From assembly GCF_027887165.1 (NCBI RefSeq), contig NC_077229.1, positions 373,993,573 to 374,057,572 of the forward strand: DNA of 64,000 nt. The letters run 5' to 3'. Both the position numbers and the translations under genes were made by a program. How positions within the stretch are numbered: position 1 is the stretch's first letter; each line of letters begins with the position of its first letter. Below are positions 1 through 10,972 of the stretch, in pieces. The notes under the pieces were generated by a model, which worked only from the letters and a program-made list of their open reading frames with translations, was not told the origin of the DNA and searched no databases. This stretch comes from Monodelphis domestica. Taxonomy: Eukaryota; Chordata; Mammalia; Didelphimorphia; Didelphidae.

Positions 1-300
1 CTGTAGCATCAAAGAGATAAAGCAAGCTTTCAGCTCCTGGAAAGGCCATTTAAACCAATATGGCTTCATTACATGAAGCACTCTCAGGAATGGTGTTAAT
101 GAAATAGAAGAAACAGAGAAAAAGGCCAGCTCCATTTAGCCTGGCGCTTTGCATCAGTCTGAAAGGGATGTTCACACACTTCATTCTACATGATTATTGG
201 TCACCTTTAGGGATTTAGTGAAGAATCAGCCATGGTCCCTGCTTCCCTGGAGCTTTTCATCTAGATAACAACAAAAACTACAACTACGACAACAACCACC
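1..300. other. Intergenic, nothing recognised
   Basis: No open frame with family resemblance and no repeat family recognised. Confidence 0.5.
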
Positions 301-540
301 ATTATATAGCATTTCTATGGCTCCTTAAGATTTGCAAAGCTCTTTATAAAGATGATCTCATCTGTTCTTTCAATAACTTGCAAAGTAGGTGCTATTATTA
401 TCCCTGTTTTACAGATAAGGAAACCCAGGCAGATATGGCATAGGGACATGCCCAAGGTCACACATTAGTAAGTATTTGAGACCACTAAGGTCTTCAGTTC
501 AACCCTCTAGCCACTTCGCCATAGAGCACCCTCTAGAAAG
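300..540 (+). mobile_element. CORE/MIR-type SINE
   Basis: The order matches the MIR/THER family: a 'gatctcatctgttc' start, 'ttacagataaggaaac', 'cccaaggtcacaca' and a 3' section ending in 'ccacttcgcca'. It is diverged, so old. Confidence 0.7.
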
Positions 541-584
541 AGAGATAAGAAATTTATAGAAATAGCTACAATCCCAAGTGACAT

Positions 585-960
585 GTGAAAGTATAAAAAG
601 AAAGGCACACAGTGCTTATATGAACTGAAGCAGAGTAAAGTGAGCAGAACCAGCAGAACAATTTATACTCTAATATCAATATTATAAAAACAAAGAATTT
701 TGAAAAATTTAAGAAATCTGATCAACCATAATTTTTAGAGGAGTAATAAAGAAGAATACTTCCTCTCTCATGACAGATCCTTGACTAATATGAAAACTGA
801 GAAATACATTTTTGGACGTAGTCAATGTGGAAGTTTCTTTTGCTTGATTAAACTTGAGTAAAGGATGTCATCCCAGAATTGTATGAGTTGGTTGATTGTT
901 GTCCTTTGTACTTGAAAAGGACCAAAATGACATGACTGGTGATGTCTTTTGATTCTAGCA
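585..960 (+). mobile_element. L1 3' end fragment
   Basis: The 'gaactgaagcagagtaaagt' and 'gagcagaaccagcagaaca' phrases are those of the ORF2 end/3' UTR of marsupial L1s, also seen at 13850-13890 and 48655-48700. It is degenerate and 5' truncated. Confidence 0.55.
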
Positions 961-1094
961 TAAATTGGATTTAAGTGAGGCAGAGTTGCACAAAGTCTTC
1001 AGCTTCACTTTCTTTTCTAGAATCATTGAAGTCAAGTCAGAAGAAAAAAGGATAACCATTAATGACTTGGGATACAGTGGATGACCTTGGTTTC

Positions 1095-1330
1095 TTTGAT
1101 GTCTGACAAAGCTCTAAGCTAGTGTTGGCGAAGTATTGGCACGTATGCAGAGCCAGGATTTGGGGAGATGACCCGTTCCCCCACTTACCAGCCCCTGAGG
1201 ACATTTTTTGCATGTTGAACAGCCCAAAGCAAGTACTTCCTCCTTCTGCCTTTTGGGGGTAATGTAGGGGGGTCACAGGCAGCTTGAAATTGCAGTCTGG
1301 GCATATGAACTTGAAACCCTTTGCCAATGC
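1095..1330 (+). mobile_element. Possible hAT-type DNA transposon fragment
   Basis: The opening 'tagtgttggcgaa' followed by 'ttggcacgtatgc' resembles the terminal repeat of non-autonomous hAT (Charlie-like) elements of marsupials. The other end and target duplication were not located. The 118-residue open frame over this stretch has no recognisable domain. Confidence 0.4.
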
Positions 1331-1639
1331 TGCTCTAAGTTCCTCACTGCACCTGCTTCCCCTGCCTTCATAGCCACTGAAAACTATTCTCATCTGCCCC
1401 TTCCACCAGAGAAGTCTTCACTTGCCTGGGGTAGATACCCTCTAACTCACTGATGATTTTGAGACCTGTCAGTTACTTTCAGCCTGGTTTAATCTACCTG
1501 CCAAGATAGGTGCGACTGATGCACATGCTTCAGCTTCTTGGACTCACAGGTGAGAGCTGGGTAGCAAGTAGACACCAAAGAAGAATGAGTAGAACCAAAG
1601 AAGAATGAGTAGACCTGAAAAGGGCTTGACAAGTTCTAA

Positions 1640-1798
1640 ATCAGAGATGCTAGACTTCCCTGAATACCCTTTATATCCAATATGACAGAAATAAAAGATG
1701 GATTGGTCATGTGGTGAAAGGAAGAATGAGAGGTATAACCAGAACCACTGTGATCCTCTTGACACAGGAGAAAGCCAGCAGATTGAATGGACCCAATA
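1640..1798 (+). mobile_element. Possible RTE-clade LINE fragment
   Basis: At 1689-1715 the + strand reads KRWIGHVVK, which resembles the C-terminal motif of RTE/BovB reverse transcriptases. The stretch is short and degenerate. Confidence 0.3.
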
Positions 1799-1808
1799 TG
1801 GTGAACTT

Positions 1809-2519
1809 AAAAAAAGTTTAATTTATTTCTATTGTTGTGCAAAAACACTTCCATATTGGTCATTGTTGTAAGAGCAAATTCCTACATAACCAAAACCCCA
1901 AAATAAAACCATAAATACACTGATGTGTATTTGATTCCAACAGTTTTTTTTTATTCCAACAGAGATTTTTTTCCAACAGTTTTTTTTTTTATTCCAACAG
2001 AGAATGATTCCAACAGTTCTTTCCCTGGAGGTGGACAGTATTCCCTATCACAAGTCTTTCAGAATTGTCCCAGATCATTGTGTTACTGAGAGTAGCCAAG
2101 TTTTCACAGATAATCATCATCCAATGTTGCTGTCACTATGTATAATGTTCTCCCAGTTCTACTTATTTCATTTGGCATCAGTTCCTGCAGCTCTTTCTAG
2201 CTTTTTCTGAAATCATCTTGCTTGTCATTTCTTATTGCACAGGAGTATTTTATTACCAATGTCTACCACAATTTGTTCAGTCATTGCCCATTGATGGGCA
2301 TCTCTTCAATTTCCAATTCTTTGCTACTACAAAAAGAGATGCTACAAATGTTTTTGTACAAGTAGGTTCTTCCCCCTTTTTTATTATCACTTTGGGATAC
2401 AGACCAAGTAGTGGTATTACAGGTCAAAGGATATACACAGTTGAGCATAGTTCCAAATTGCCCTCCAGAATGGTTGGATCATTTAACAACTCAACCAGCA
2501 ATGCATTAGTGTCCCAGTT
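1809..2519 (-). mobile_element. L1 3' end, antisense, older subfamily
   Basis: Reverse-complement 3' UTR and ORF2 C-terminus. The same text recurs at 18780-19380. It starts after TGGTGAACTT (1799-1808) and ends just before a second copy of that word at 2525-2534, taken as its target duplication. The open frames on the + strand here are antisense to ORF2. Confidence 0.8.
1934..2019. repeat. Local amplification of ATTCCAACAG
   Basis: Copies of (A)TTCCAACAG separated by runs of T or by GAGA words sit inside the L1 3' UTR. Related L1 copies nearby have a single occurrence of the equivalent segment. Confidence 0.7.
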
Positions 2520-2536
2520 TTGTGTGGTGAACTTTT

Positions 2537-3177
2537 TTTTTAAAGGAAGCATACATTTATTTTTTTTTCCTTTTAAACATTATTTTATTTGGTCATTTTC
2601 AAACATTATTCATTGGAAACAAAGATCATTTTATTTTCCTCCCACCACCACCACCCCTCCCATAGCCGACGTGCAGGTATCACATGTGTCCTTGATTCGA
2701 ACCCATTTCCATGTTGTTGGTATTTGCATTAAGGTGTTCATTTAGAGTCTCTCCTCAATCATATCCCCTCAACCCCTGTAGTCAAGCAGTTGCTTTTCCT
2801 CGGTGTTTTTACTCCCACAGTTTGTACTCTGCTTGTGGATAGTGTTCTTTCTCCTAGATCCTTGCAGATTGTTCAGGGACATTACACCGCCACTAATGGA
2901 GAAGTCCATTATCTTCGATTGTACCACAATATATCAGTCTCTGTGTACAATGTTCTCCTGCTTCTGCTCCTTTCACTCTGCATCACTTCTTGGAGGTCGT
3001 TCCAGTCTCCATGGAATTCCTCCACTTTATTATTCCTTTTAGCACAATAGTATTCCATCACAAACATATACAACAATTTGTTCCACCATTCCCCAATTGA
3101 TGGGCATCCCCTCATTTTCCAATTTTTGGCCACCACAAAGAGTGCAGCTATGAATATTCTTGTACAAGTCTTTTTCC
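2537..3177 (-). mobile_element. L1 3' end, antisense, younger subfamily, with 17-bp target duplication
   Basis: The flanks carry TTGTGTGGTGAACTTTT at 2520-2536 and 3178-3194, an exact 17-bp target duplication. The insert begins with T-rich sequence (the poly-A tail reversed), then the 3' UTR with 'ctcccatagccgacg', and ends in ORF2 C-terminal sequence. It is 5' truncated to about 640 bp. Confidence 0.9.
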
Positions 3178-3194
3178 TTGTGTGGTGAACTTTT

Positions 3195-5335
3195 AAGAGG
3201 ACACGCACAAGAGTTATACGAATGAGCAGGCATGAATGAGTTGAGTGGCGTTATGGAAGGAAATCTTGAATTGATACTGTCTCAGAACTTTCTCAGTTTT
3301 GGAGTTTGTGCATTCTATATGTAACTGGAGATAGCTGACTAAAAAATTTCAATATCAAATCCTAATAGAAACCATTTTTGGATTTTTAATGGCTTTGCTT
3401 TATTTGTCTATCTCTGTTAGCCCAGATGATGCTGTGTTGACTTTATTTTGTCTATTCTTTTAGTTTGTTTACATTGACAATGAAAAGTCATCTGGCCAGG
3501 AAAGCAGTCAGAATTTTACATGGATGAAATTCCTGTTTTTCAATATTTATATTTTCTTAGCTAATAAAAATATAATCATTGCCACAGGCAACTTCAACTT
3601 TACCAAATGCTTTTCACCTAATTCAGTAAATTTTAAACAAGATTGAATTTATTTCTGTACATTAAAGCTATTGGGATGACACGAGAGGGAATGAGGCTTC
3701 AGTTGAAATCTTTAAGCAAATACTAGATCACTACCATTGCTAGAGATGGGTCTTTCCTAGGGTAGATAGACTCTGAAGTGCCGTCTGATTCTGAAATTGA
3801 GCTGAAATTTAAAGATTCTATGGGAGGCAATGGACTACTTAGTTTGGAGAGTCTGCTTAGACAGAGGCTATGGAATAGTGTGGCTCGTTCCTCAACATAT
3901 TATTTTTAAAACTCCTTTTAAAAGGGATAATTAACAGAAAGTCAACATTCTGTCTAAATCAAAGAAATGTAAAGCAAGAAATTAATGCTAAATAATTATT
4001 TATATTTCTTAGTATTTTCACTTTTCAAATATTTATAGATGATTATAGCATGATTGTTAGTAGTTGCTAACTATAGCTATTTTAATCTGCTCTTCAGCAC
4101 TCTTTCCCCAAGGTCATTCCTTCATTTCCTTTTATATCCTGATGATTTATTTTGAACTCTTTCTCATTAAGTTGTGTCTTTTAGATATCTCAATATAGCA
4201 CAGAATACTAGATATCTCACCAAAATCATCATATTTTCCTTTCCAATCATTCTTTGCTTGCACTGACCATTTTCCATCCTTTTGAGCCAGAGCAAGTGTT
4301 ACTAACTTGCATGATTAACTTTGCTGTCTGCCATTACCCTCAGGCTCTTTTGGACATTAATGTTTGACTGACTTCACTCATTCACTGACAGCCTATATTT
4401 TGAATTCCGTTTAGTTCTCAAATATATTCGTTTGTAACTCACCAAGTCGCATTTCAGCATTTTGTGGTTTTCTACCCAATTTATTTCTCTGTCATTGCAA
4501 CAACTTCCAATTTAGAATCAGATTTCATTATTGTAGTGTTTTCTCCTTCTTCCAGATCATTAATAAAGATGTTAAATCAGATCAGACCTTAAAAGTGACC
4601 CCTGTGGTTCCTATTTGTATGCTCTCTCAGGGAGAAGATCCAGTAAAAGTTTTAAGAGAATGCAAGCTGTGAAATCAGCTTGTGAGAAGCTACTAAAGTT
4701 ATCAGAGGTCAAAATAATTCTTCATATGACAATCATAGAAACCAGCTCCAGACATGAACAGAATTAAAGTGAGGCACAAACCAGAAGTCTCAAGAAGAAT
4801 TATGAGCATGCTTTAGATCTAGTGCTGAGAAAGGAGATAAGATGTGAAGTCTATAGTACCTAGATTATTTCTTATGGTTTTAATGAAAACAAGACAAAAC
4901 AGATTATATTAGTCATGCAAAAAGGGACTTAATAACGAGGTACTGAAGTTCAGAATCATTCCTATATTTGGAATCAAGTATCAACATTTGAAGACTATTT
5001 CTATTTTATATATAAGGAAACTAAGACCAGTTTCCCAGATTGTGCTGGAGCTCATTAGTTGCTTCAAATTTAATGCCTAGAGCAATAGATACAATAAATA
5101 TTTGTTCCATAAAGGAGATGAGATTCTATAATAAATCAGAAGTCCTGACATTAAACATTTAATGCCATTTTTCTTATAAAGAACAATTACCGGTTTGTTA
5201 TTTCATTGATTTTCCTTTAGCAAATTCAGTTCTTGAGAATGATGGTGAGTATTCATTAGATTTGGAGTAGTTGTTGACTTATTGACAAAGGCTCTGCTAT
5301 TGATAGAGCTGAGGCATGGTCCCAATTTAGATAGC
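3195..5335. other. Intergenic, mostly unclassified
   Basis: A+T rich with no supported gene. Around 4545-4610 the words 'ccagatcattaataaagatg' and 'gacccctgtgg' resemble an old CR1/L3 LINE. The rest I do not recognise. Confidence 0.4.
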
Positions 5336-5420
5336 TGATTGACAGATGATAGATAGACAGACAACCGGACAGATAGATAGGTAGATGGATAGTGTTAGAT
5401 AGATAGACAGATAGATAGAG
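5336..5420. repeat. GATA/GACA microsatellite
   Basis: Imperfect tetranucleotide array of GATA with GACA variants and a few interruptions. Confidence 0.85.
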
Positions 5421-5424
5421 TAAT

Positions 5425-5545
5425 TATTAAGTATTTTCTAGGCACTCTGTAAGCACTTGGGAAAGAAATACAAGCATACAGATAGTCCCTGCCTTCAGAG
5501 TACTTATATTCTAATAGGAGAGGTCAACATATAAAAGGGTGTAAG
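5425..5545 (+). mobile_element. MAR1-type dispersed repeat fragment
   Basis: It follows the pattern 'ttattaagta...ctaggcactctgtaagcacttggg...tccctgccttcagagtactta', a common marsupial repeat also seen at 18470, 46045 and 56302. Confidence 0.6.
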
Positions 5546-5884
5546 GAAGAGGTTGGGGGAAGGAGATAGGGAAGGAGAGTACCCATGAAGTGCCTTGGTA
5601 AGAAGACTGATGGAAAATGTTGTTAAGGTCTGGGCTCCTGCATCATAAGATGAAAACTCACTTATCAGACCTAAGGCACTCAAGGGATAGGGTTCAAGAG
5701 AAGAAAGTCAGGAGAGTAGGTCTGCTGTAAGGGAGAGAACCAGGAAGTAACATGGAAGCTCTGGGCTTGAGCAAGATAAAGTAAAAATTCACCTGTCAGA
5801 GCCATTTAGAGGGAATTAGTTCTGCTTGATAAAAAATCAAGGGAATACTGAGATATCCCCAAACCTGATTTCTACAATTCCAAT

Positions 5885-6350
5885 GTAATATAATTCAATA
5901 AACATTTATGGAATACTTATTATGTGTTCGGCACAATGTTGGGTGCTAGGGGTACAAGAAAAAACAAAAAACTGTTTTTGCCTTCAAGAAACAATTTTCC
6001 TTGGAGGATAGGACTTGTAAGTAGTATTGTGCATATGCATATGTATTATGGTTTGAAAAAACGAGAGAACACTAACACCTAAGGAGATCAGGAAAAGCAA
6101 GCCTTGAAGGATGCAAAGAAATCTGAAAAGCAATGGTGAAGAAGATGTGTAATCCAAGCAGGGTAAACAGTTTATGAAAGATTGGCATGTGGGAAATGGA
6201 ATATTAAGTTTGGGGAACAGGCTAGGTAGCTTGGTTAGACATAGGATACAGATAGGTGATAATGTGAAATATGTCTACAAAGGTAGGCTAGGAAGGGCTT
6301 TAAATAGCAATCCAATGAGTGTGTTTTGTTAGAGTGTCAATAGGGGGTTA
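5885..6350 (+). mobile_element. MAR1-type dispersed repeat, longer copy
   Basis: It starts 'ttcaataaacatttatgg', has 'ggcacaatgttgggtgctag', and continues into the downstream part with 'ggctaggaagggcttta'. It is diverged. Confidence 0.5.
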
Positions 6351-6619
6351 CTGAAGTTTTTTTGAGATGATGTGGGGCATCAGAAAGTGTGCTGTATTTT
6401 TAGAACTCACAGTAACTTGAATTCAAGTTACCATCATCTACAAAGGAGAGAATGGGAACACATTAAAGATGTTGTGAAAGTAGAAATAAAGACACAGCAA
6501 CAAACTAGCTATATGGAGTGAATTTGAGTAAGAAATTGAGAATGATACCAATGTGGCAAGCCTGGTGACTGTAGGATAGTGATGCACTGGATAGTAATAG
6601 GAGAACTAAGAATAAGAGA

Positions 6620-6987
6620 AGGTTTTTTGTTTGTTTGTTTTTGTTTGTTTGTTTGTTTTTTTGCTTTTGAATTAATTTATTGAGTCAATTTAGAACATCA
6701 TTCCTTTGTTACAAGAATTATATTCTTTACCTCCCTCCTCTCCACCCAGCCTTCCTGCAGCTAATGTGCAATTCCACTGGGTATTATATGTGTCCTTGAT
6801 CAGAACCTATTTCCATGTTGTTGATGTTTGCACTAGGATGCTCATTTAGAGTCTACATCCCCAGTCATATCCCCCTCAACCCACATAGTCAAGCAGTTGT
6901 TTTTCTTCTGTGTTTCTGCTCCCACAGTTTTTCCTCTGAATGTGGAGAGTGTTTTTTCTCATAGATCCCTCCAAGTGGGTTGAATAC
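6620..6987 (-). mobile_element. L1 3' end, antisense
   Basis: It begins with a T/G-rich tail (TTTG repeats from 6623) and the reversed 3' UTR ('ttgaattaatttattgagtc', 'ccttgatcagaacctatttc'), matching 25806 onward. It is 5' truncated to about 370 bp inside another dispersed repeat. Confidence 0.85.
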
Positions 6988-7490
6988 ATTGAATTTAAGC
7001 TGTCCATGGGACATCCAGTTCATGATGTCTAATAGGCAGTTGGAGATAGAAGATTAGGAAATAGGTGAGGGCTAGATAAATAGATCTGAAAGTCATCTGC
7101 ATAGACATGATAATTAAATTGATGGGCGTTGATGAACTCACCAAAGAAGGTAGGTGTCATATAGGCAGAAGGGAGCAAAGGACAGATCTTTGGGAAATAT
7201 TCAGGAATAATGATTCCCTAGATAAAGATCTAGACAAGAAGACTAAGAAAAAGAGGTCAGATAAAAGGAGGTGTCATTAAGAAAACTGAGAAAGAAGTGA
7301 GAATCAAGGAGAAGAGGGTAATAGTGTCAAAAACTTCAGAGAGGTCAAGTATATGACCTGTGAAAAGACCATTTGACTTGACAAGTAAGATATCATTAGT
7401 AACTTTGGAGAGAGCAGCTTCAATTGAACAATGGTATCAGATTCCAGATTTCAGAGGGTTTAGAACTGAGTAAGAGCAGAAATGGAAGGA
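6988..7490 (+). mobile_element. Dispersed repeat, MAR1/RTE-associated
   Basis: The words 'catgggacatccagtt', 'gtctaataggcagttgg', 'gtcatctgcatagaca' and 'cagagaggtcaag' belong to a long high-copy marsupial repeat. I am unsure of its class. It appears to be the same element as 6350-6620, cut by the L1 at 6620-6987. Confidence 0.5.
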
Positions 7491-7539
7491 TCAGCTGTGG
7501 TTGGCTTTCTCAAGGATCTCAGCTTTACTACTTGCTACT

Positions 7540-8060
7540 TGTATAATCAGACAAGTTACTTAACACTCATATCCCTCAGTACTTTCTCAAACTATTAACT
7601 CTGCTCTGACTTTATTTTCTTTCCCTTCTCATCTTGACCCTAGAGATAACCATTTCAATTCTATAATATTCTCTGCTGTCAAATTCAATGCTCCCTGGTG
7701 CTGTTCATCTTTTTTTTTTTTAATGGGGAAAATTGTATTTATTCTTTTTTATTTTATTTTATTTTTTTGCTGTCCACCTTTCAACAAACCTCAATGCTAG
7801 ATTACTCCTACAATCTGTTTTCTCTGTTATTAGTCTATTCTAGCCTATGTCCTGCTGGCAAGGTAATGTGCCTACATCACTCCCCTACTCAATAAGTGAC
7901 TTCCCATTGCCTCCAGTACAAAATTTCTGCTTAGCTTTTAAGGTCTAATGCAACCTCACCCCAACTTATTCTTCCAGCCCCACTGGTTATTATTTCTCAG
8001 TCAAATTGGTCTTCTTCCTGTTCCTCATTCAAGACACTCCATTTCCTGTGCCTATGGTTC
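7540..8060 (+). mobile_element. L2 LINE fragment
   Basis: 'cccattgcctccagtacaaa', 'aaggtctaatgcaacctcaccc' and the following 'cttccagccccactgg' give the collinear order of L2 ORF2/3' sequence. It is interrupted by a 56-bp T-rich insert at 7713-7768. Confidence 0.6.
7713..7768 (-). mobile_element. Tiny T-rich retroposon-like insert
   Basis: T-rich sequence flanked by GCTGTTCATCTTT (7700-7712) and GCTGTCCACCTTT (7769-7781), a near-perfect 13-bp duplication. It is consistent with an extremely 5'-truncated L1 or SINE tail. Confidence 0.5.
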
Positions 8061-9045
8061 TGGCAATGGAGCTAAATGATAAGGAATTTAGAAGATAGTG
8101 GGTAGTGAGGAGGTTTGGGCACTTGAGCAGTGAAGGAAAGTGGTTGGAGAATTGGAATCAGATTTGAAAACTGATTTATTGTCAAGGCCAGAAAAGAGGT
8201 CAGGGTTGGATATTCGGGTATGGAATTCATCTTTTTATATGACAGGGTATTTCAAGCTATGTAAATAAATGAAATGCCCGAGGAAGAGACTTTAGAGAAG
8301 AGAGGGCCAAGGGCAAAAACTTGAGGACCCATTTTAAGGTATTAGAGGATAAGCAGTCAGCAAGATACATGTCAGAAAGGGAATGATTGCTAGAAATAAG
8401 AGGAGGTGGGATTAAGGAAATAATGTGATACATTTATAAATATGTGCTGAGTATCAGCTTTCTTTATTGGAGCTCAGCCACTAGAGAACACAAGAAGGGA
8501 AACCAGATGGTGGTGGTTAACTAGGGATTTGGCTAGGATCAGGAATGGGGGTTGGCCATTTGTGTGATGGATTCTAGAGTAATGACTACAGAATCATTGA
8601 AGTGGCAGACTATGGGACCATAGGTGTTTCTGGAAGCAAGTGAAACCAGAGCAGGGGGAGGAGAAGATGGAATGGAAAAATAATGAAGGATAAAGGGATC
8701 CAATATTGTCTTAAGCCTTGATAATTGGAACTCAGAGTTTTCATTTTTGCAACATGACCATTAAATGTAAAAGATATATGAGCTAAAAACTTAGCAAGAC
8801 CCAAATATTTTAGTCAATCAACAAAGTATTGGAGGGAAACTTTTTCTCCAATGGTTAAGAAATAAAATATCTATTGTTATATGACTTTCTCTACCTTAAT
8901 GGAGTCTTAGGATGAGCAGCAACAAAAATAACACTGTTTAAAAATGTAAAATGGAATATTATTTCAAAATTCTTTGTTGAGAAAAATGGAAAATTTCTTA
9001 ATATTGTTATCCATTTCATTCAGACCATTAGAATTTTATCTCTTC
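8060..9045. other. Intergenic; remnants of dispersed repeats
   Basis: Parts such as 8285-8345 ('gagggccaagggc') resemble the long repeat at 6988-7490. 8605-8710 shares a segment with 10475-10580. No gene is supported. Confidence 0.4.
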
Positions 9046-9049
9046 TTTA

Positions 9050-9130
9050 AATAATAATAATAATAACAGTTAACATTTTATAGTACTTTATTTTTTGCAG
9101 TGTTTTACACATATTATTTCATATGATCAG
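9050..9130 (+). mobile_element. MIR fragment with ATA repeat
   Basis: The run 'aataataataataataacag' leads into 'ttttatagtactttattttttgcag...cacatattatttcat', a MIR-like start. Confidence 0.45.
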
Positions 9131-9303
9131 CAAGCTTCCATTTTCAAATAATTAACTTCACTCCTTTACTGGAGTGCTGTGATCACACATATTCAATAAG
9201 ATATTATATAAATAAATAAGACCTTTTACTCTATTATTATTATTATTTTAAAAGAGGCCTTAATTAATTAATTGCTTTTGTGTGACTTAAAAATAATATG
9301 GTT

Positions 9304-9595
9304 CCCAGGAGAAAAAAAACACCATTCATAAGCAAAGGATAAACTATGGGAGTGGAAACACCGAGAAAAAGCAACTGCCTGAATACAGAGGTTGAGGGGA
9401 CATGACAGAGGATAGACTCTAAATGAACACTCTAATGCAAATACTATCAACAAAGCAATGGGTTCAAATCAAGAAAACATCTAATGCCCAGTGGACTTAC
9501 GCGTCGGCTATGGGGGGTGGGGGGGGAGGAAAAGAAAATGATCTATGTCTTTAACGAATAATGCTTGGAAATGACCAAATAAAATATATATAAAA
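9304..9595 (+). mobile_element. Young L1 3' end with exact 15-bp target duplication
   Basis: The insert is flanked by AAAAATAATATGGTT at 9289-9303 and 9596-9610, exact. The 3' UTR contains 'gcgtcggctatggg' followed by a G-rich tract (about 9512-9530) and an A-rich tail with 'aataaaatatat'. This matches a recent opossum L1 subfamily as I recall it. It is 5' truncated to about 290 bp. Confidence 0.92.
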
Positions 9596-9610
9596 AAAAA
9601 TAATATGGTT

Positions 9611-10295
9611 AATGGGTAGCTTATTTCTGTCCTGATCCACCAAAAACTAACAGACTGGGCTGATTTCTTACCCCCATTACCCCTGAAATATATAACAAGG
9701 TGTGGAATTTTGTATATAAAATGAACAGCAAAATTTGGAGACTAGAAAAATAGTGGTCCAGAATCCCTTTAAACATGACATAAACTGAAATTGCTGGTGA
9801 TTCAGAAACATCATTGTCAGATGACTGGAGAGGGCCAACCCTAGACAAAAGAGAATACAGCATGATTATGAGGCTTCAAAAAAATGTCCCACTGTTCCCC
9901 AAAAACCTCTTTTAACTGCTCACTGATATTTGAAATTCTTTTAACCAAAGGTAAACATTATCTTTCATGTCACAATGAAATAAGGCTTAAAAAATGTCCA
10001 CACTAAAAAAAAAAATCATTCCTACTACGATAGATAGCATCCTTTCTGGTATTAATTTTTGACTAATGGTGTTGGCATTGAGTGCCTAAACTGGAAGAAG
10101 TGGTGCCACTGTAGAAAAACAGAACACCAAAACCCATTTCACCTAATAATTTGCCTTGTCGCCAGTGCATTGAAGAAAAGGAGGCTAGGGAGTGCTGTTG
10201 TGACTAGGAAAGAATTATGTAACTCTGAAGCTAGCAACTATAGATAAGGAATATCAGGCTCATAGAATTTTGCAATTGTATAGAACCTTGGGGAG
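9611..10295. other. Intergenic, nothing recognised
   Basis: A+T rich with no gene and no confident repeat. Short open frames on both strands carry no domain. Confidence 0.45.
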
Positions 10296-10299
10296 AGAC

Positions 10300-10480
10300 T
10301 CCATGGTATAGAGCACCAGCTTTGGAATCAGGGAGATCTTTTGTTCAAGCCTTGCTCCTCTGGGGCATACTAGCTGTGTGATTACAGACATATCATTTTC
10401 TTCCTAAGGCTCCCAGGAAACTCTCCAAGTAGATTCTATGAGGGTACATATAAAATCATTAAAAGGGCACACCAAGAGAC
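10300..10480 (+). mobile_element. MIR/THER-type SINE
   Basis: 'ggtatagagcaccagctttggaatcaggga' and 'agctgtgtgattacagaca' follow the CORE-SINE layout. It is diverged. Confidence 0.5.
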
Positions 10481-10699
10481 CACGGCTATGGAAGCAAGTG
10501 AAACCCAAGGAGAATAAGGGGAGATAGTATGGGAAAATAGGCAAAGATCAAATGGTCTCATGGACTTGGTCCTGAGGTTTGACAAGTGAGAAGATGAGTT
10601 ACAAAGGAATTTCTTTTCTGCATCAGTAGTTGGAGTTTACACCAGGAGTTCCCCACACTGATGGAATTGTAGCTCTAGAGCAAGAGCAAGAGGAAGAGA

Positions 10700-10860
10700 A
10701 AAGGAAAGAAATGTTGAAATCATCTAGTTCAACACTCATTTGATAAGGAGATAGAGATCAGGGGAAGCGAATGAAGAGTTCATGGCTATGTGAGGAATGT
10801 AAGTGATGGAGCTAGTCTTGAATCTAGTTCTCCTGACTTCCAACCTAATTTTTCTTTTCC
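10700..10860 (+). mobile_element. MIR-like fragment
   Basis: 'aaatcatctagttcaacactcat' and 'gaatctagttctcctgacttcc' are positions in a common CORE-SINE. Confidence 0.45.
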
Positions 10861-10892
10861 ACTCTAAGGTGAGTTTTGTTTTTCCTTAAGCA

Positions 10893-10972
10893 TCATAACA
10901 TAACATAACATAACATAACATAACATAACATAACATAACATAACATAACATAACATAATATAAGGTTCATGT
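10893..10972. repeat. (ATAAC)n pentanucleotide array
   Basis: About 15 near-perfect tandem copies of a 5-bp unit, ending in ATAATATAAG. Confidence 0.97.

Noticed and set aside
2004..3233. Several open frames of 60-175 codons on both strands
   Set aside because: They lie in antisense or sense L1 ORF2/3' UTR sequence and have no independent coding evidence.
5336..10972. CRISPR-like arrays among the tandem repeats
   Set aside because: The repeats are simple microsatellites without spacers, in a vertebrate genome.
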